DNA of 25,908 bases, from positions 1-25,908 of the forward strand of contig JBAXDX010000037.1 in the NCBI GenBank assembly GCA_037140715.1, written 5' to 3'. Both the position numbers and the translations under genes were made by a program. Source of the DNA: JAUZPB01 sp037140715 (GTDB lineage: Bacteria; Bacteroidota; Ignavibacteria; Ignavibacteriales; SURF-24). Of this stretch, positions 1-8,369 are shown one piece after another; positions within the stretch are counted from its first letter, which is position 1, and every line of letters starts with the position of its first letter. The notes below the pieces were generated by a model. That model was not told where the DNA came from and ran no database searches. It saw only the letters and a program-made list of their open reading frames with translations.

Positions 1-1359
1 GATATCCGGCTGCGTGAGGCTTGTTATCGGCTTTAAACTGTAATAGATATCATACGTGGCACCTGTTTCATTAGGAACATCTGTCCATGTAATCGCGTTT
101 AAGTCCGGAAGAGCAGTCGCCATAAAATTCGTAACTGCCACCGGAGCAATAACGTCTATAACTGGTGAACCAGCCCAAATATCATCAAAATATATCTCGC
201 AGGCAACGCTTGTTCCTTTGTCGCCCATTATTTCAAATTTATTTACCTGGGTTGGATCAAAACCAACGGACGCTCCGTCCGGAATACCGCTATTAAGCGG
301 GAATGACAAAGTCTTCCATTCACCATTCCAGTTATTACCAGCCTGGGTAAAGACATACTTTGATGTCCCTTTATTGTCAGCTCCCGGTGCAACGCTGGGC
401 GAAGAGAACTGAACTCTCAGGTCGTCATTAAATCCGGCCGGAATTTTAACCTTTAATTTCATTGTATCATTTAACCTGAAGTTACCGCTCATATCTTTTG
501 CTGAAAAAGTAGCCACCCAGCCTGCATATCCATTTTGAGGATCAACGACCCATTTAACTGCAGATTTGCCCGATGAGGAACCGGCACCCAGTACTACTGA
601 AAGCGAAGCGTTAGCGCCACCCCATACGGATGTACTCATTTCACCGCCGAATATCTTGCCGTTGAATACTATAAAGGGCACTTTACGGCTACCAAAGCGT
701 GTAAATGAGTCAAGGTTTATATCAACTGAATCCTTCGCCCAGCTCGTTGTTACAACTGAAATATTATAACCAACGATTTTATCGCGGTCTAACTTGCTGT
801 TGTTATGTTTGAAAGTTTCACCCCAGTCCTTTGGAGCTAAAATAAAGCCTGTTGCATCCGGAGCATCTGTTCCGCTCTGAACTCTTTCTGTCAAAGGAAT
901 CTTCAGCTCCACCCAGCCGCTAACAGCGTCAAGTATTGCTGAATTTTCATAAGTATACTCTTCCCTGTTATCTCCTGCCGAAGGCTGATATCCCAGCTGA
1001 ATTCTGAGTACCAGGTTCTCAGGATGTGCAGGAGCCTTGTTAACCTTTATCCAGATAGAAAGCGCATCGCTTGAACTAATGTCAAGATATTTGCCTGCTT
1101 CTACATCGTGCGCCAATATAACATAAGAGCCATAGACATGAACGGAATCAATTCGGGCTTTTACATTCAGGGATGCAGCACCTTCTGCTTTTGTGGACGC
1201 ATCATCAGCAATAACCATCGTGCTTTTTCCTTCCTTGTAAATCTTGTACAGGTTATCCTTTGCTGATGTATCGAAATTATCAATGGTTACCTGCGCGTTT
1301 AATGCCACGGAGCAGATAATGAACAATAGAGCCAGTAAACGTGTAAAATGCTTATTCAT
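1..1359 (-). CDS. Secreted carbohydrate-binding-like protein with FN3 start (3' end outside window)
   Basis: The frame is open without a stop from the ATG at 1359 down to base 1, giving at least 453 residues; the C terminus lies outside the window. Residues 1-22 are a typical signal peptide ending in ALNAQ. Residues about 25-225 and 228-405 look like two beta-sandwich domains of the carbohydrate-binding or galactose-binding type; the second ends with FDDIWAG, a common closing strand of such domains. From about residue 405 an FN3 domain begins (APVAVTNFMATALPDLNAI, then TYDIYYS). AAAGGAG lies about 10 bases before the start. It follows the sugar symporter by 63 bp on the same strand, so it is probably co-transcribed. 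The likely role is binding polysaccharide or sugar outside the cytoplasm. No catalytic motif is visible; an enzyme domain or sorting signal could lie in the missing part. Domain names are by fold style only. Confidence 0.75.
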   Translation of the reverse strand, partial: MNKHFTRLLALLFIICSVALNAQVTIDNFDTSAKDNLYKIYKEGKSTMVIADDASTKAEGAASLNVKARIDSVHVYGSYVILAHDVEAGKYLDISSSDALSIWIKVNKAPAHPENLVLRIQLGYQPSAGDNREEYTYENSAILDAVSGWVELKIPLTERVQSGTDAPDATGFILAPKDWGETFKHNNSKLDRDKIVGYNISVVTTSWAKDSVDINLDSFTRFGSRKVPFIVFNGKIFGGEMSTSVWGGANASLSVVLGAGSSSGKSAVKWVVDPQNGYAGWVATFSAKDMSGNFRLNDTMKLKVKIPAGFNDDLRVQFSSPSVAPGADNKGTSKYVFTQAGNNWNGEWKTLSFPLNSGIPDGASVGFDPTQVNKFEIMGDKGTSVACEIYFDDIWAGSPVIDVIAPVAVTNFMATALPDLNAITWTDVPNETGATYDIYYSLKPITSLTQPDI

Positions 1360-1422
1360 AGCACTTTTTCTCCTTTATTGTGAATAAAAAAATAAAATCA
1401 GACCGCAAAATAATTATATCAT

Positions 1423-3072
1423 TCAACTTAAGAAAAAACTGAGCAGTCCTACAGCAATCAATACCAGCGTTAGCGGGAACAGCAGGTTTCCTCTGAAACT
1501 AACTGTCATCCTGATTGTCTCGGTCAATGTATTTAATTGAACATAGTTGTATGGAACGGAAACCCCGCTACCCTCAGGTGCTTCAGCTTCTTCTTTCATG
1601 AAACTTATGGACAACAGTATAGTTGAGCTTAAAACGAACAAGAAAACTGCAAAGTGCAGGAAGTTGATGCCGGTCAGCCATCGCAACATCGGTGAATCAA
1701 TCCACTGCAGATTTACCAGTATATCTATTATAAGCCTTGCTAGACCGACTCCTTCTCCTATAACCAGCGTATAAAAAGCGGCTCTCGCAGTAATTTTCCT
1801 AAAGAATAATCCAAACAAAAAAACAGCCGTAATTGGCGGAGCAACATACGCCTGCAGACTCTGTAAATAAAGATACAATTGTGTATTGATAATCTTAACT
1901 AATGGGACACATAATATCGCCATAATAACAACCACGGTTGTAGCAAGCCGCCCAATTAATATAAGTTTGTTTTCCGATGTCTGAGGATACTTCATCTTAT
2001 AAAAATCGTTTGTAAAAATTGTGGCTGTACTGTTAAAGACACTGGCAAGCGAAGACATTATAGCAGCCAGTACCCCCGTAAGAATTAAACCCTTAACCCC
2101 TGTCGGAATAATATTGCTTGCAAGCAAAACCGGATATGCATCATCTCCCTTAATCTCAGGAAAGAGAGCTACGGCAATTAATCCTGGCAGAACTAAAATA
2201 AATATTGGCGTAATCTTTAAGGCGGCAGCTAAGAGTGACCCGCGTGCAGCTTCATTGATATTCCTAGCTGAAAGTACCCGCTGAACTATATACTGATCAG
2301 TACACCAGTACCAGAATGCCAAAATCGGAGCGCCAAAAACAATACCTGTCCACGGGAAATCCGGATCGTTCATCGGCTTGAACAGTTCAAAATAGCCTGA
2401 GGGGAGCTTTTGCCTTAGAGCATGAAGACCGCCTGCCTCTATTAATCCAAAAGTCGTAAGCAACACAGCCGCCAATAAGAGCAGTACAGCCTGAAATAAA
2501 TGATTCCTCATTACAGCCGAAGCTCCGCCTATTACGCTGTAAAGACCAGTTATCAAAACAATAATTATTGCAGAAGCATATATATTAATGCCGAAAAGCT
2601 TATAGAATAAAATACCACCGGCAAAGAGCGTAACTGTGATTTTTGTGAATATATATATAAGAATAGAAAGCGCCGCAAAGAACTTGCGACTCCTCTTGTC
2701 AAAACGCTGCCCAAGATACTCCGGCATCGTAATAACACCAGACTTCATAATTACCGGCGAGACAACCCACCCTAAGATAATTAGTGTGAAGATTGCCATA
2801 AGCTCGAACATACCTACAGCCAGACCTCTTTGTGCACCGCCACCAGCCAGACCGATAAAATGCTCACTTGAAATATTGGTAGCGAAAATCGACATGCCAA
2901 CTACAAACCAACCCATATCGCGCCCGGCCAAAAAATAACTAATGCTGTCCGTAGCCGTCTTTTGGGAGTAATAGAAACCCATACTTAATACTGCTATTAA
3001 GTATGCAAATATAATCAGTCCATCTAAAATTGTAAAACTACCACTCACAATATTCCGTGTTATTATTAACAT
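1423..3072 (-). CDS. Sodium/sugar cotransporter, SGLT branch of the SSS family
   Basis: This 549-residue membrane protein has about 14 hydrophobic segments, close to the length of Vibrio vSGLT. Sequence signatures are those of SGLT rather than proline or pantothenate symporters: SSEHFIGLAGGGA (69-81), WYWCTDQYIVQRVLSARN (254-271), and YLQSLQAYVAPPITAVF (402-418). By alignment of these blocks, H71, E90, K286 and Q404 correspond to sugar-contacting residues, and A337, S340 and S341 to the Na2 sodium site; this mapping is inferred. It should import glucose, galactose or a similar sugar with Na+ across the inner membrane. It lies downstream of a binding protein, kinase and NtrC-type regulator on the same strand, 207 bp after the regulator, so it is a natural target of that system. 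The ATG at 3072 has only a weak GGA; a GTG at 3048 is an alternative start and would fit the sigma54-like site better. Confidence 0.93.
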   Translation of the reverse strand: MLIITRNIVSGSFTILDGLIIFAYLIAVLSMGFYYSQKTATDSISYFLAGRDMGWFVVGMSIFATNISSEHFIGLAGGGAQRGLAVGMFELMAIFTLIILGWVVSPVIMKSGVITMPEYLGQRFDKRSRKFFAALSILIYIFTKITVTLFAGGILFYKLFGINIYASAIIIVLITGLYSVIGGASAVMRNHLFQAVLLLLAAVLLTTFGLIEAGGLHALRQKLPSGYFELFKPMNDPDFPWTGIVFGAPILAFWYWCTDQYIVQRVLSARNINEAARGSLLAAALKITPIFILVLPGLIAVALFPEIKGDDAYPVLLASNIIPTGVKGLILTGVLAAIMSSLASVFNSTATIFTNDFYKMKYPQTSENKLILIGRLATTVVVIMAILCVPLVKIINTQLYLYLQSLQAYVAPPITAVFLFGLFFRKITARAAFYTLVIGEGVGLARLIIDILVNLQWIDSPMLRWLTGINFLHFAVFLFVLSSTILLSISFMKEEAEAPEGSGVSVPYNYVQLNTLTETIRMTVSFRGNLLFPLTLVLIAVGLLSFFLS

Positions 3073-3082
3073 TGTTCCACGT

Positions 3083-3098
3083 TACACAAACGGTGCCA
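3083..3098 (-). promoter_or_regulatory. Candidate sigma54 (-24/-12) promoter of the symporter
   Basis: Read on the minus strand from 3098, the sequence is TGGCAC, five bases, GTGTA. The -24 half is perfect; the -12 half keeps the G with the correct GG-N10-G spacing but has GT where GC is usual. The neighbouring regulator has the GAFTGA motif that contacts sigma54. The predicted +1 falls at about 3072, the A of the annotated ATG, so either the message is leaderless or translation begins at GTG 3048. Confidence 0.4.
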
Positions 3099-3279
3099 GT
3101 CTTATCAATTATTTTTTTTGCTATTTCTGTTAGTTTAAAGATGTAAAATGTGAACCGGTTCTTATCTAAATGATAAATTATCTTTTATTAAAATAATAAT
3201 TCTGTATTCTGTTTTTATTTCTCAGTCCGATCAATTTTTTCGACTCTCCATTTCCGATTCCATTTCCGCTATTAACCAT

Positions 3280-4743
3280 TTATTTAAGTCCCAGATCCTT
3301 TGCCATTCTATGGTAGTTTGGAGGAGCAAGACCAAGCTTGCGGGCCGCCTCGGTATCTGAAATTGAATTCTGTCGGACATAGATAAAATATTTTTCGCGC
3401 GCCAGCTTTTCCATCTGCTTCAACGGAACTACCTCGCCCTCGGCAAAGAAATCAATCCCGCTTGCAACCCCTGACGCAGACTGCTTATGAATATCATACG
3501 CGCCTAAGATTATCTTAGCCTGCTGACAGGTAATCAGGTTATCATCGTTGAAGAAAAAACGCTGAACCACGTTAATAAGCTCCCTGACATTGCCCGGCCA
3601 GTCATAACCAGTCAATATATCCCACGCACCCTGGTCTATAACCGGCTTTTCCTTTCGCATATCGTTACTCATGCGCGTCATGAAATAATCTGCCAGAACC
3701 GGAATATCCTCTTTTCTCTGCTTAAGCGCAGGTACAACAATCGGGACAACATTGAGCCTGTAATATAGATCATCGCGGAAACGCTTGGCACGCACCTCTT
3801 CTTCGATATTCCTGTTCGTGGCAGCGATAATCCTTACATCTACTTTAATCTTCTCGGTACGCCCGATCTTCTCGATTTCCCCTTCCTGAATTACTCTTAA
3901 AAGTTTAACCTGGGCGGATAACGGAAGTTCGGTAATTTCATCGAGGAAAACAGTACCGTTATTGGCTATTTCAAAAAGTCCGGGCTTCTTTTTATCTGCT
4001 CCGGTAAAAGCACCCTTCTCGTAACCAAACAGTTCGCTTTCTACCAGGTCTGTGGGCAGGCTGCCACAGTTAATCGGCACAAAGTTCTCGAACTTTCGCT
4101 GACTGAGATAATGAATATTATAGGCAACTATTTCCTTGCCCGTACCGGAAGCACCCTTAATCATGAGGCTTATGTTAGTATCCGAATACTTTGAGATATC
4201 GTCTATAAGCTTTAGCATCAGCGGGGACTTCCCGATAATCCTGCGCTGTTTCATAATATCGTCAATGTTGCGCTTTAGCTTCTGGTTGGACTTTGTCCTT
4301 TCTTTTTCCAGCCTGCTTTTTTCATAAGCATTAAATATAGAAATCACAAAATCAGTCGGCTGGTAAATATAATCCTCAATATCGCCCGGATACTTTGTGC
4401 AGTACCAGAAAGCGCCCGCCTGTAAAAGCTTATTGGCGAAATTATAGTCAGTAAGATTAACCGTCATTTTCGTTACAACGATTATCTGCAGAGAGCTGTC
4501 GAATTCCTTAATTTTTTGTATCAGAGACTCGCCCCTCAATCCGCCGGCTATCTGGAAATCCATTATTACCACATCGAAGCCTTCTTCCCTCGTCTTTAAA
4601 AGATCGAGGGCATCCTTCCCGTTCGAAGCAATACTTGCAATATTTATTTTATCGACAAAGGGTTTTATTGTATTGTGCACCCTGCGCACGTCAAACTCTT
4701 CATCTTCTATCAGCAGAACCTGAATAACACCGTCAAAAAACAT
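3280..4743 (-). CDS. NtrC-family sigma54-dependent response regulator
   Basis: 487 residues in the classic order REC, AAA+, helix-turn-helix. The receiver (about 8-140) has D14, the phosphoacceptor D62 in VIMDF, T91 and K117. The central domain (about 168-400) has Walker A GASGTGKE (197-204), the sigma54-contact loop GAFTGA (244-249), Walker B VFLDE (265-269), FRDDLYYRLNVV (322-333) and WPGNVREL (382-389). The last 35 residues form a Fis-like helix-turn-helix around TEAARKLGL. It should be phosphorylated by the kinase encoded 21 bp upstream and then open sigma54 promoters, most plausibly that of the sugar symporter just downstream. The protein looks complete and functional. Confidence 0.93.
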   Translation of the reverse strand: MFFDGVIQVLLIEDEEFDVRRVHNTIKPFVDKINIASIASNGKDALDLLKTREEGFDVVIMDFQIAGGLRGESLIQKIKEFDSSLQIIVVTKMTVNLTDYNFANKLLQAGAFWYCTKYPGDIEDYIYQPTDFVISIFNAYEKSRLEKERTKSNQKLKRNIDDIMKQRRIIGKSPLMLKLIDDISKYSDTNISLMIKGASGTGKEIVAYNIHYLSQRKFENFVPINCGSLPTDLVESELFGYEKGAFTGADKKKPGLFEIANNGTVFLDEITELPLSAQVKLLRVIQEGEIEKIGRTEKIKVDVRIIAATNRNIEEEVRAKRFRDDLYYRLNVVPIVVPALKQRKEDIPVLADYFMTRMSNDMRKEKPVIDQGAWDILTGYDWPGNVRELINVVQRFFFNDDNLITCQQAKIILGAYDIHKQSASGVASGIDFFAEGEVVPLKQMEKLAREKYFIYVRQNSISDTEAARKLGLAPPNYHRMAKDLGLK

Positions 4744-4764
4744 TTTATAATATTCCCGAAAAAT

Positions 4765-6246
4765 TTAATTGTTAATTGAAATAATAAACTGGCAGCCGCT
4801 GTCTTCTTCCATATTCCTTGCATCCAGCTCAAAACCGCAACGGCGACTTATCTCGTAAGCAATATAGCATCCGTAGCCCGAGGTCTGAACATTAGCGTCC
4901 TTGCCCGTTACATTTTCAAGGAAAAGATTTTTAACACCGTTATTGCCTGTTTCAAGCAGTTCGGGCAATATACCTTTCCCGTCATCCTCAATAATAATCG
5001 TTGTTTTATTTTTTATCTGGTCAAACTTTGTCCTGATTGTAATTGTCAGGAACTCGCGTCCGCCGTGCTCAATTGAGTTTTGAATAAGCGGTTCGATTAT
5101 CTCCCATACCACAAATTCATTTACATGAACAATCGGCAGAGACCCGCTTAAATCCAGCACGACCTTAAATGCATCGGACTGTATCGAGACTCTTAAGAAT
5201 ATATGCTCAACAATAAACCTGATAACTTCATTTAAGTTTGTACAGAATATCTGGTTGCGTATGGTCTGAATCGGCGGATCATACCACTTCATATCATAAA
5301 TTACACGCGAAACAAAGTTAGAATACTTGGTTACCCGATTTTTTACCTCATCGAAATTATCTGTCGTCATCGCCCGTAGATCATCCTTGATAAAGCCCAT
5401 TACTTTCTCGGCTTTATGATGTGTATGATATATCCGCTTTGTAAAAAGAATCTCCTTTTCATAATTAATCTGTTTCTTAAGATTAATCTCATGCTCCTCA
5501 AAAAGCTGTTGCTGTACTTCATCCCTCTCCTTTACCGTGTAAGATGAAATGAAGTACATGGCAAGCAAACCAAGCAGAATAAGAGAAAGATAAATAACCG
5601 AAGTCTCGTCATAGCTTGAAATAATCTGATTCGTAATAAAAGAAAAATCGGGCGTACTCTTAACATAAAGCGCCCCCATGACTTCACCTCTTAAAACGAA
5701 TGGGACAAAAGTATGAAACGTCTGCTTGTCGGTCAGTATGCTGTTAACCTGCTCCTTTAAGACAAAATCATTCCTTATATTCATATACATCTTAACAGCC
5801 TTCTTATGCGGGAACTTTGTCGAAGGCGGATTATATGAATTATTAAAGAGAAACTCGAAAAGTATCTGCCCCTCATCGATGGCGTAAACCTTATCCTCTT
5901 TGTTGACAAGAATACACAGTTCATCTATATTGTGCTGAAGTATCTGCTGGTTAAAGATAATATCAAATGACTGAACTATACGGGCTATTTCATAATCATC
6001 AAGCTTTTCCTTAGGATTGATTGTTTCAAGCAACAACTCCATTGAAGTCGTGGTCAGGTTTGCCAGACGCTCCGCCGAATCCTTCTGATACCAACTTTGC
6101 GTATTGCTCAAAAAACTACTGATTGAGCTTTTATTTATAAATGATAAAATCAACTGAAAAGAGAACAGGACGATAAACAGTACTGTAAGGTGTCTGAACT
6201 TGAAATGATACTCTTTAAACTTATCAAGGAGTTTCTTTTTACTCAT
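4765..6246 (-). CDS. Membrane sensor histidine kinase with Cache-like periplasmic domain
   Basis: 493 residues. Transmembrane helices at about 20-37 and 217-236 enclose a roughly 180-residue outside domain; its VPFVLRGEVMGALYVKS segment (181-197) resembles the end of a Cache-type sensor. A short coiled coil (about 238-270) leads to the dimerization region and a HATPase domain: N box EPLIQNSIEHG (385-395, N390), G1 DDGKGI (421-426), G2 TSGYGCYIAYEI (455-466). The phosphoacceptor is not obvious: the segment YHTHHKAEKVMGFI (273-286) offers H274, H276 and H277, none followed by the usual acidic residue. AGAGGTG upstream is a good ribosome-binding site. It starts 12 bp after the membrane-tethered binding protein and precedes its response regulator, so the binding protein probably presents ligand to its outside domain. 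Confidence 0.9.
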   Translation of the reverse strand: MSKKKLLDKFKEYHFKFRHLTVLFIVLFSFQLILSFINKSSISSFLSNTQSWYQKDSAERLANLTTTSMELLLETINPKEKLDDYEIARIVQSFDIIFNQQILQHNIDELCILVNKEDKVYAIDEGQILFEFLFNNSYNPPSTKFPHKKAVKMYMNIRNDFVLKEQVNSILTDKQTFHTFVPFVLRGEVMGALYVKSTPDFSFITNQIISSYDETSVIYLSLILLGLLAMYFISSYTVKERDEVQQQLFEEHEINLKKQINYEKEILFTKRIYHTHHKAEKVMGFIKDDLRAMTTDNFDEVKNRVTKYSNFVSRVIYDMKWYDPPIQTIRNQIFCTNLNEVIRFIVEHIFLRVSIQSDAFKVVLDLSGSLPIVHVNEFVVWEIIEPLIQNSIEHGGREFLTITIRTKFDQIKNKTTIIIEDDGKGILPELLETGNNGVKNLFLENVTGKDANVQTSGYGCYIAYEISRRCGFELDARNMEEDSGCQFIISINN

Positions 6247-6258
6247 ATTCCCACACCT

Positions 6259-7629
6259 CTACTTTAATAGAATACTTTTTGAATAATACTTCTCCTCAGC
6301 CCTTTGAAGCGCCCCGGCTACGGTCATCTTGTTCTTCAGCGCAAGATTCAGATAGTAGGAAACAACATCGGAGATAACGGTGTACTTCTCCGAGAACGGA
6401 CGGTAAATCCCATTCGCCAGATTGGTCTTATAGAACATAAACTCCGGATGAGCCGTAATAAAAAGCGAATCGTCATAGAGTTTCCTGCTTATCGGCAGAT
6501 ACCCACCCTCCTCATAAAGAGTTTTTTGAGACTCTTCACTAAGTAAATAGTTAATAAAGACAACTGATTCGGCAACTTTAGTAGAATACTTTGATATAAC
6601 CAAATTCCAGCCGCCATAAACCGCCGCTGGCCGCCCTCCTTCAAAGTGTGGCACAGGAGCTTTTTCCAAATTATTACAGATATAACTATTTCCCGAAGCA
6701 GACTTATAATCATTCAAAAAACTCGGCCAGCCACGCAGGAAATACCCGTTATTGTTAATAAAATAGCTGTAACTCTGCTTTTCCTTAAACTTTGTAACTT
6801 CGCGGGGGGAGATGTTATAGCGGTTTACCATGTCAACCAGCAACGTTAGCGCCTTTCTTGCCTCCGGTGTATTAATATGAAGCGAATCCCCTGTGGCGAA
6901 CAATGAATTCTGACTTGCCAGCATTTCCACAAATATGCACATCAGTCCCTCAAAATCGTTTCCCTGAAAGATAAAGAAAGGTCTTGTTTTGTCATTAAGC
7001 CTTTTATGGAGGGCTATAAAATCTTCCCATGTAATTGAATTATCCAATTTTTGCTTAATCCGAGGATAATCCGGCAAAACTTTAAGTAAATCTTTTCTAT
7101 AATACATCAGCGCCATATCGAGATAAACAGGCACGGCTATCAGTTGCCCGTCATAAATGCAGGACAGTTTCGCATAATTGATCAGATTACTCCGCTGCTC
7201 CTTATCGACATATTTGTCAAGCGGAATGCCCCAGCGCGCAAAACGGGGTACCCATATCTGATCAACCGCAAGTATATCGATTCTGTCGCTTTTACTTCTT
7301 AGAAAGCGGGCCAGTAGTTCCTTACGTTCATTTGTCGAGAATTTATCAAACGGCAGGTTAATCGGTTCGACCTCTATCTGCCCTTTATACTTTTCATTGA
7401 ATTTTTTAATAATAATACGGTGAGCATTCGAGATATGATCGACATAATAAATCCGCTTTGCCGTGGAGTTTTCACCCCGCTGTATATTAAGCGGAAAGGT
7501 AATATAACTTACCAACACAAACGCGGTTATAAGTATCGTACTGATAATTACATAAAAAAACTTTTCAAATTTCACTTTATTGATTGTTTTATGAGGTTTA
7601 TACTTTGTACATTTTTTCCTGCTATGCAA
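6259..7629 (-). CDS. Membrane-anchored sugar-type solute-binding protein, probably sensory
   Basis: Up to 456 residues. A basic N terminus is followed by one hydrophobic helix (about 24-45) without a lipobox or evident cleavage site, so the protein is likely anchored in the inner membrane with the rest in the periplasm. Residues about 58-450 read as a type-1 extracellular solute-binding protein of the sugar ABC group: IDILAVDQIWVPRFARWG (117-134), PVYLDMALMYYRKDLL (167-182), AAVYGGWNLVISKYS (335-349) and INYLLSEESQKTLYEEGG (359-376). No ABC permease or ATPase gene is nearby; a histidine kinase gene follows after 12 bp. By analogy with binding-protein/kinase/regulator systems such as XylFII-LytS-YesN, a sensory role is inferred. 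The start is uncertain: 7629 is TTG, and GTG at 7575 (residue 19) is an alternative that keeps the membrane helix. Confidence 0.85.
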   Translation of the reverse strand: MHSRKKCTKYKPHKTINKVKFEKFFYVIISTILITAFVLVSYITFPLNIQRGENSTAKRIYYVDHISNAHRIIIKKFNEKYKGQIEVEPINLPFDKFSTNERKELLARFLRSKSDRIDILAVDQIWVPRFARWGIPLDKYVDKEQRSNLINYAKLSCIYDGQLIAVPVYLDMALMYYRKDLLKVLPDYPRIKQKLDNSITWEDFIALHKRLNDKTRPFFIFQGNDFEGLMCIFVEMLASQNSLFATGDSLHINTPEARKALTLLVDMVNRYNISPREVTKFKEKQSYSYFINNNGYFLRGWPSFLNDYKSASGNSYICNNLEKAPVPHFEGGRPAAVYGGWNLVISKYSTKVAESVVFINYLLSEESQKTLYEEGGYLPISRKLYDDSLFITAHPEFMFYKTNLANGIYRPFSEKYTVISDVVSYYLNLALKNKMTVAGALQRAEEKYYSKSILLK

Positions 7630-7685
7630 TTTAGATGATTATTTGTTTTTATCAAAATAATAAAAGATATTCCGTAGCGGAAGCA

Positions 7686-7790
7686 TCCAAAATTATAATT
7701 ATGTCTCCTGATTGTCATGGTTAATAAGTCTGTCCGTGAAGCAGATTTTTATACACAAGTATGGGATTCACCACATATATCAACCTGTGG
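7686..7790 (+). repeat. 105-bp direct repeat, copy 1
   Basis: This stretch recurs 579 bp downstream in the same orientation at roughly 85% identity with no gaps. Shared runs include CCAAAATTATAATTATGT, TCTGTCCGTGAAGCAG and TTTTTATACACAAGTATG. Similarity stops after about 7790. It lies upstream of the binding-protein gene and may be an old IS end region; its identity is unknown. Confidence 0.85.
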
Positions 7791-8037
7791 CAGACGTTCA
7801 GGTATTCCGGCTGTGTACGAGGAAGCAGCCAAAAGAATTAAAACCGGAAGGAGAAAAAAAATAAGAGAAAATCATTTTATACTTATAATTCGGGAACTTT
7901 GACCCTTTTGAGATGTCCGGAGTTTTCCGGTTGACCCGTGGGGATTTCATGAAATGTTTGGGGTGTCCCCTTGCTCCGGCGGAACAGGCGAAAAGCTCCG
8001 AGCAAAAATCAGGAATTACTCAAAAGGGACAGTATGA

Positions 8038-8259
8038 ATGGATTACCGGGAAGCTTATGAGAAGTTTGTACCACAGGAACAGCATATACAATCCCAAAAG
8101 GGAACTTTTACGGCAGAAGGTTATAATAGTCTTTTCGGGCATTTTCCGGCAGGATTAAGAAGAAAATCAAAATGCTACACAAAAGCAAAATATATGTCAG
8201 TTTGTTCTGTAATACTGCTGATGCTTAAATGGAATAATGGCTTAGCTGTAATATGTTAA
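8038..8259 (+). pseudogene. IS1-family transposase, C-terminal fragment
   Basis: The 73-residue open frame carries the hallmark C terminus of IS1-family transposases: DYREAYEKFVPQEQHIQS, FTAEGYNSLFGHF, LRRKSKCYTKAKYM and LLMLKWN, which correspond to the family pattern of TDYWEAY, VEGYNS..RH..AR..RKSKCYSK and a final LL..KWN. The N-terminal zinc finger, the helix-turn-helix and the first catalytic Asp region are absent in frame, and a stop lies directly upstream of the first Met, so it is a relic. It lies between the two copies of the 105-bp repeat. Confidence 0.75.
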
Positions 8260-8264
8260 CAATG

Positions 8265-8369
8265 TCCAAAATTATAATTATGTTTCCCGATTACCACAGT
8301 TAATAAATCTGTCCGTGAAGCAGGTTTTTATACACAAGTATGAGATTCACCGTATGTATCAATTGTGAA
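8265..8369 (+). repeat. 105-bp direct repeat, copy 2
   Basis: Second copy of the repeat found at 7686-7790. It begins five bases after the stop of the IS1 C-terminal fragment and ends exactly at the inverted end of the deleted IS1-like element. Both copies face the same way, so recombination between them would delete 579 bp including the transposase fragment. Confidence 0.85.

Noticed and set aside
56..769. Plus-strand open frames of 118 and 67 codons
   Set aside because: They lie antisense to the uninterrupted minus-strand secreted-protein gene, which has a signal peptide and clear domains.
7717..8158. Small plus-strand frames of 61 and 81 codons
   Set aside because: They have no recognisable domain, the first overlaps the 105-bp repeat and the second overlaps the IS1 fragment in another frame; treated as debris.
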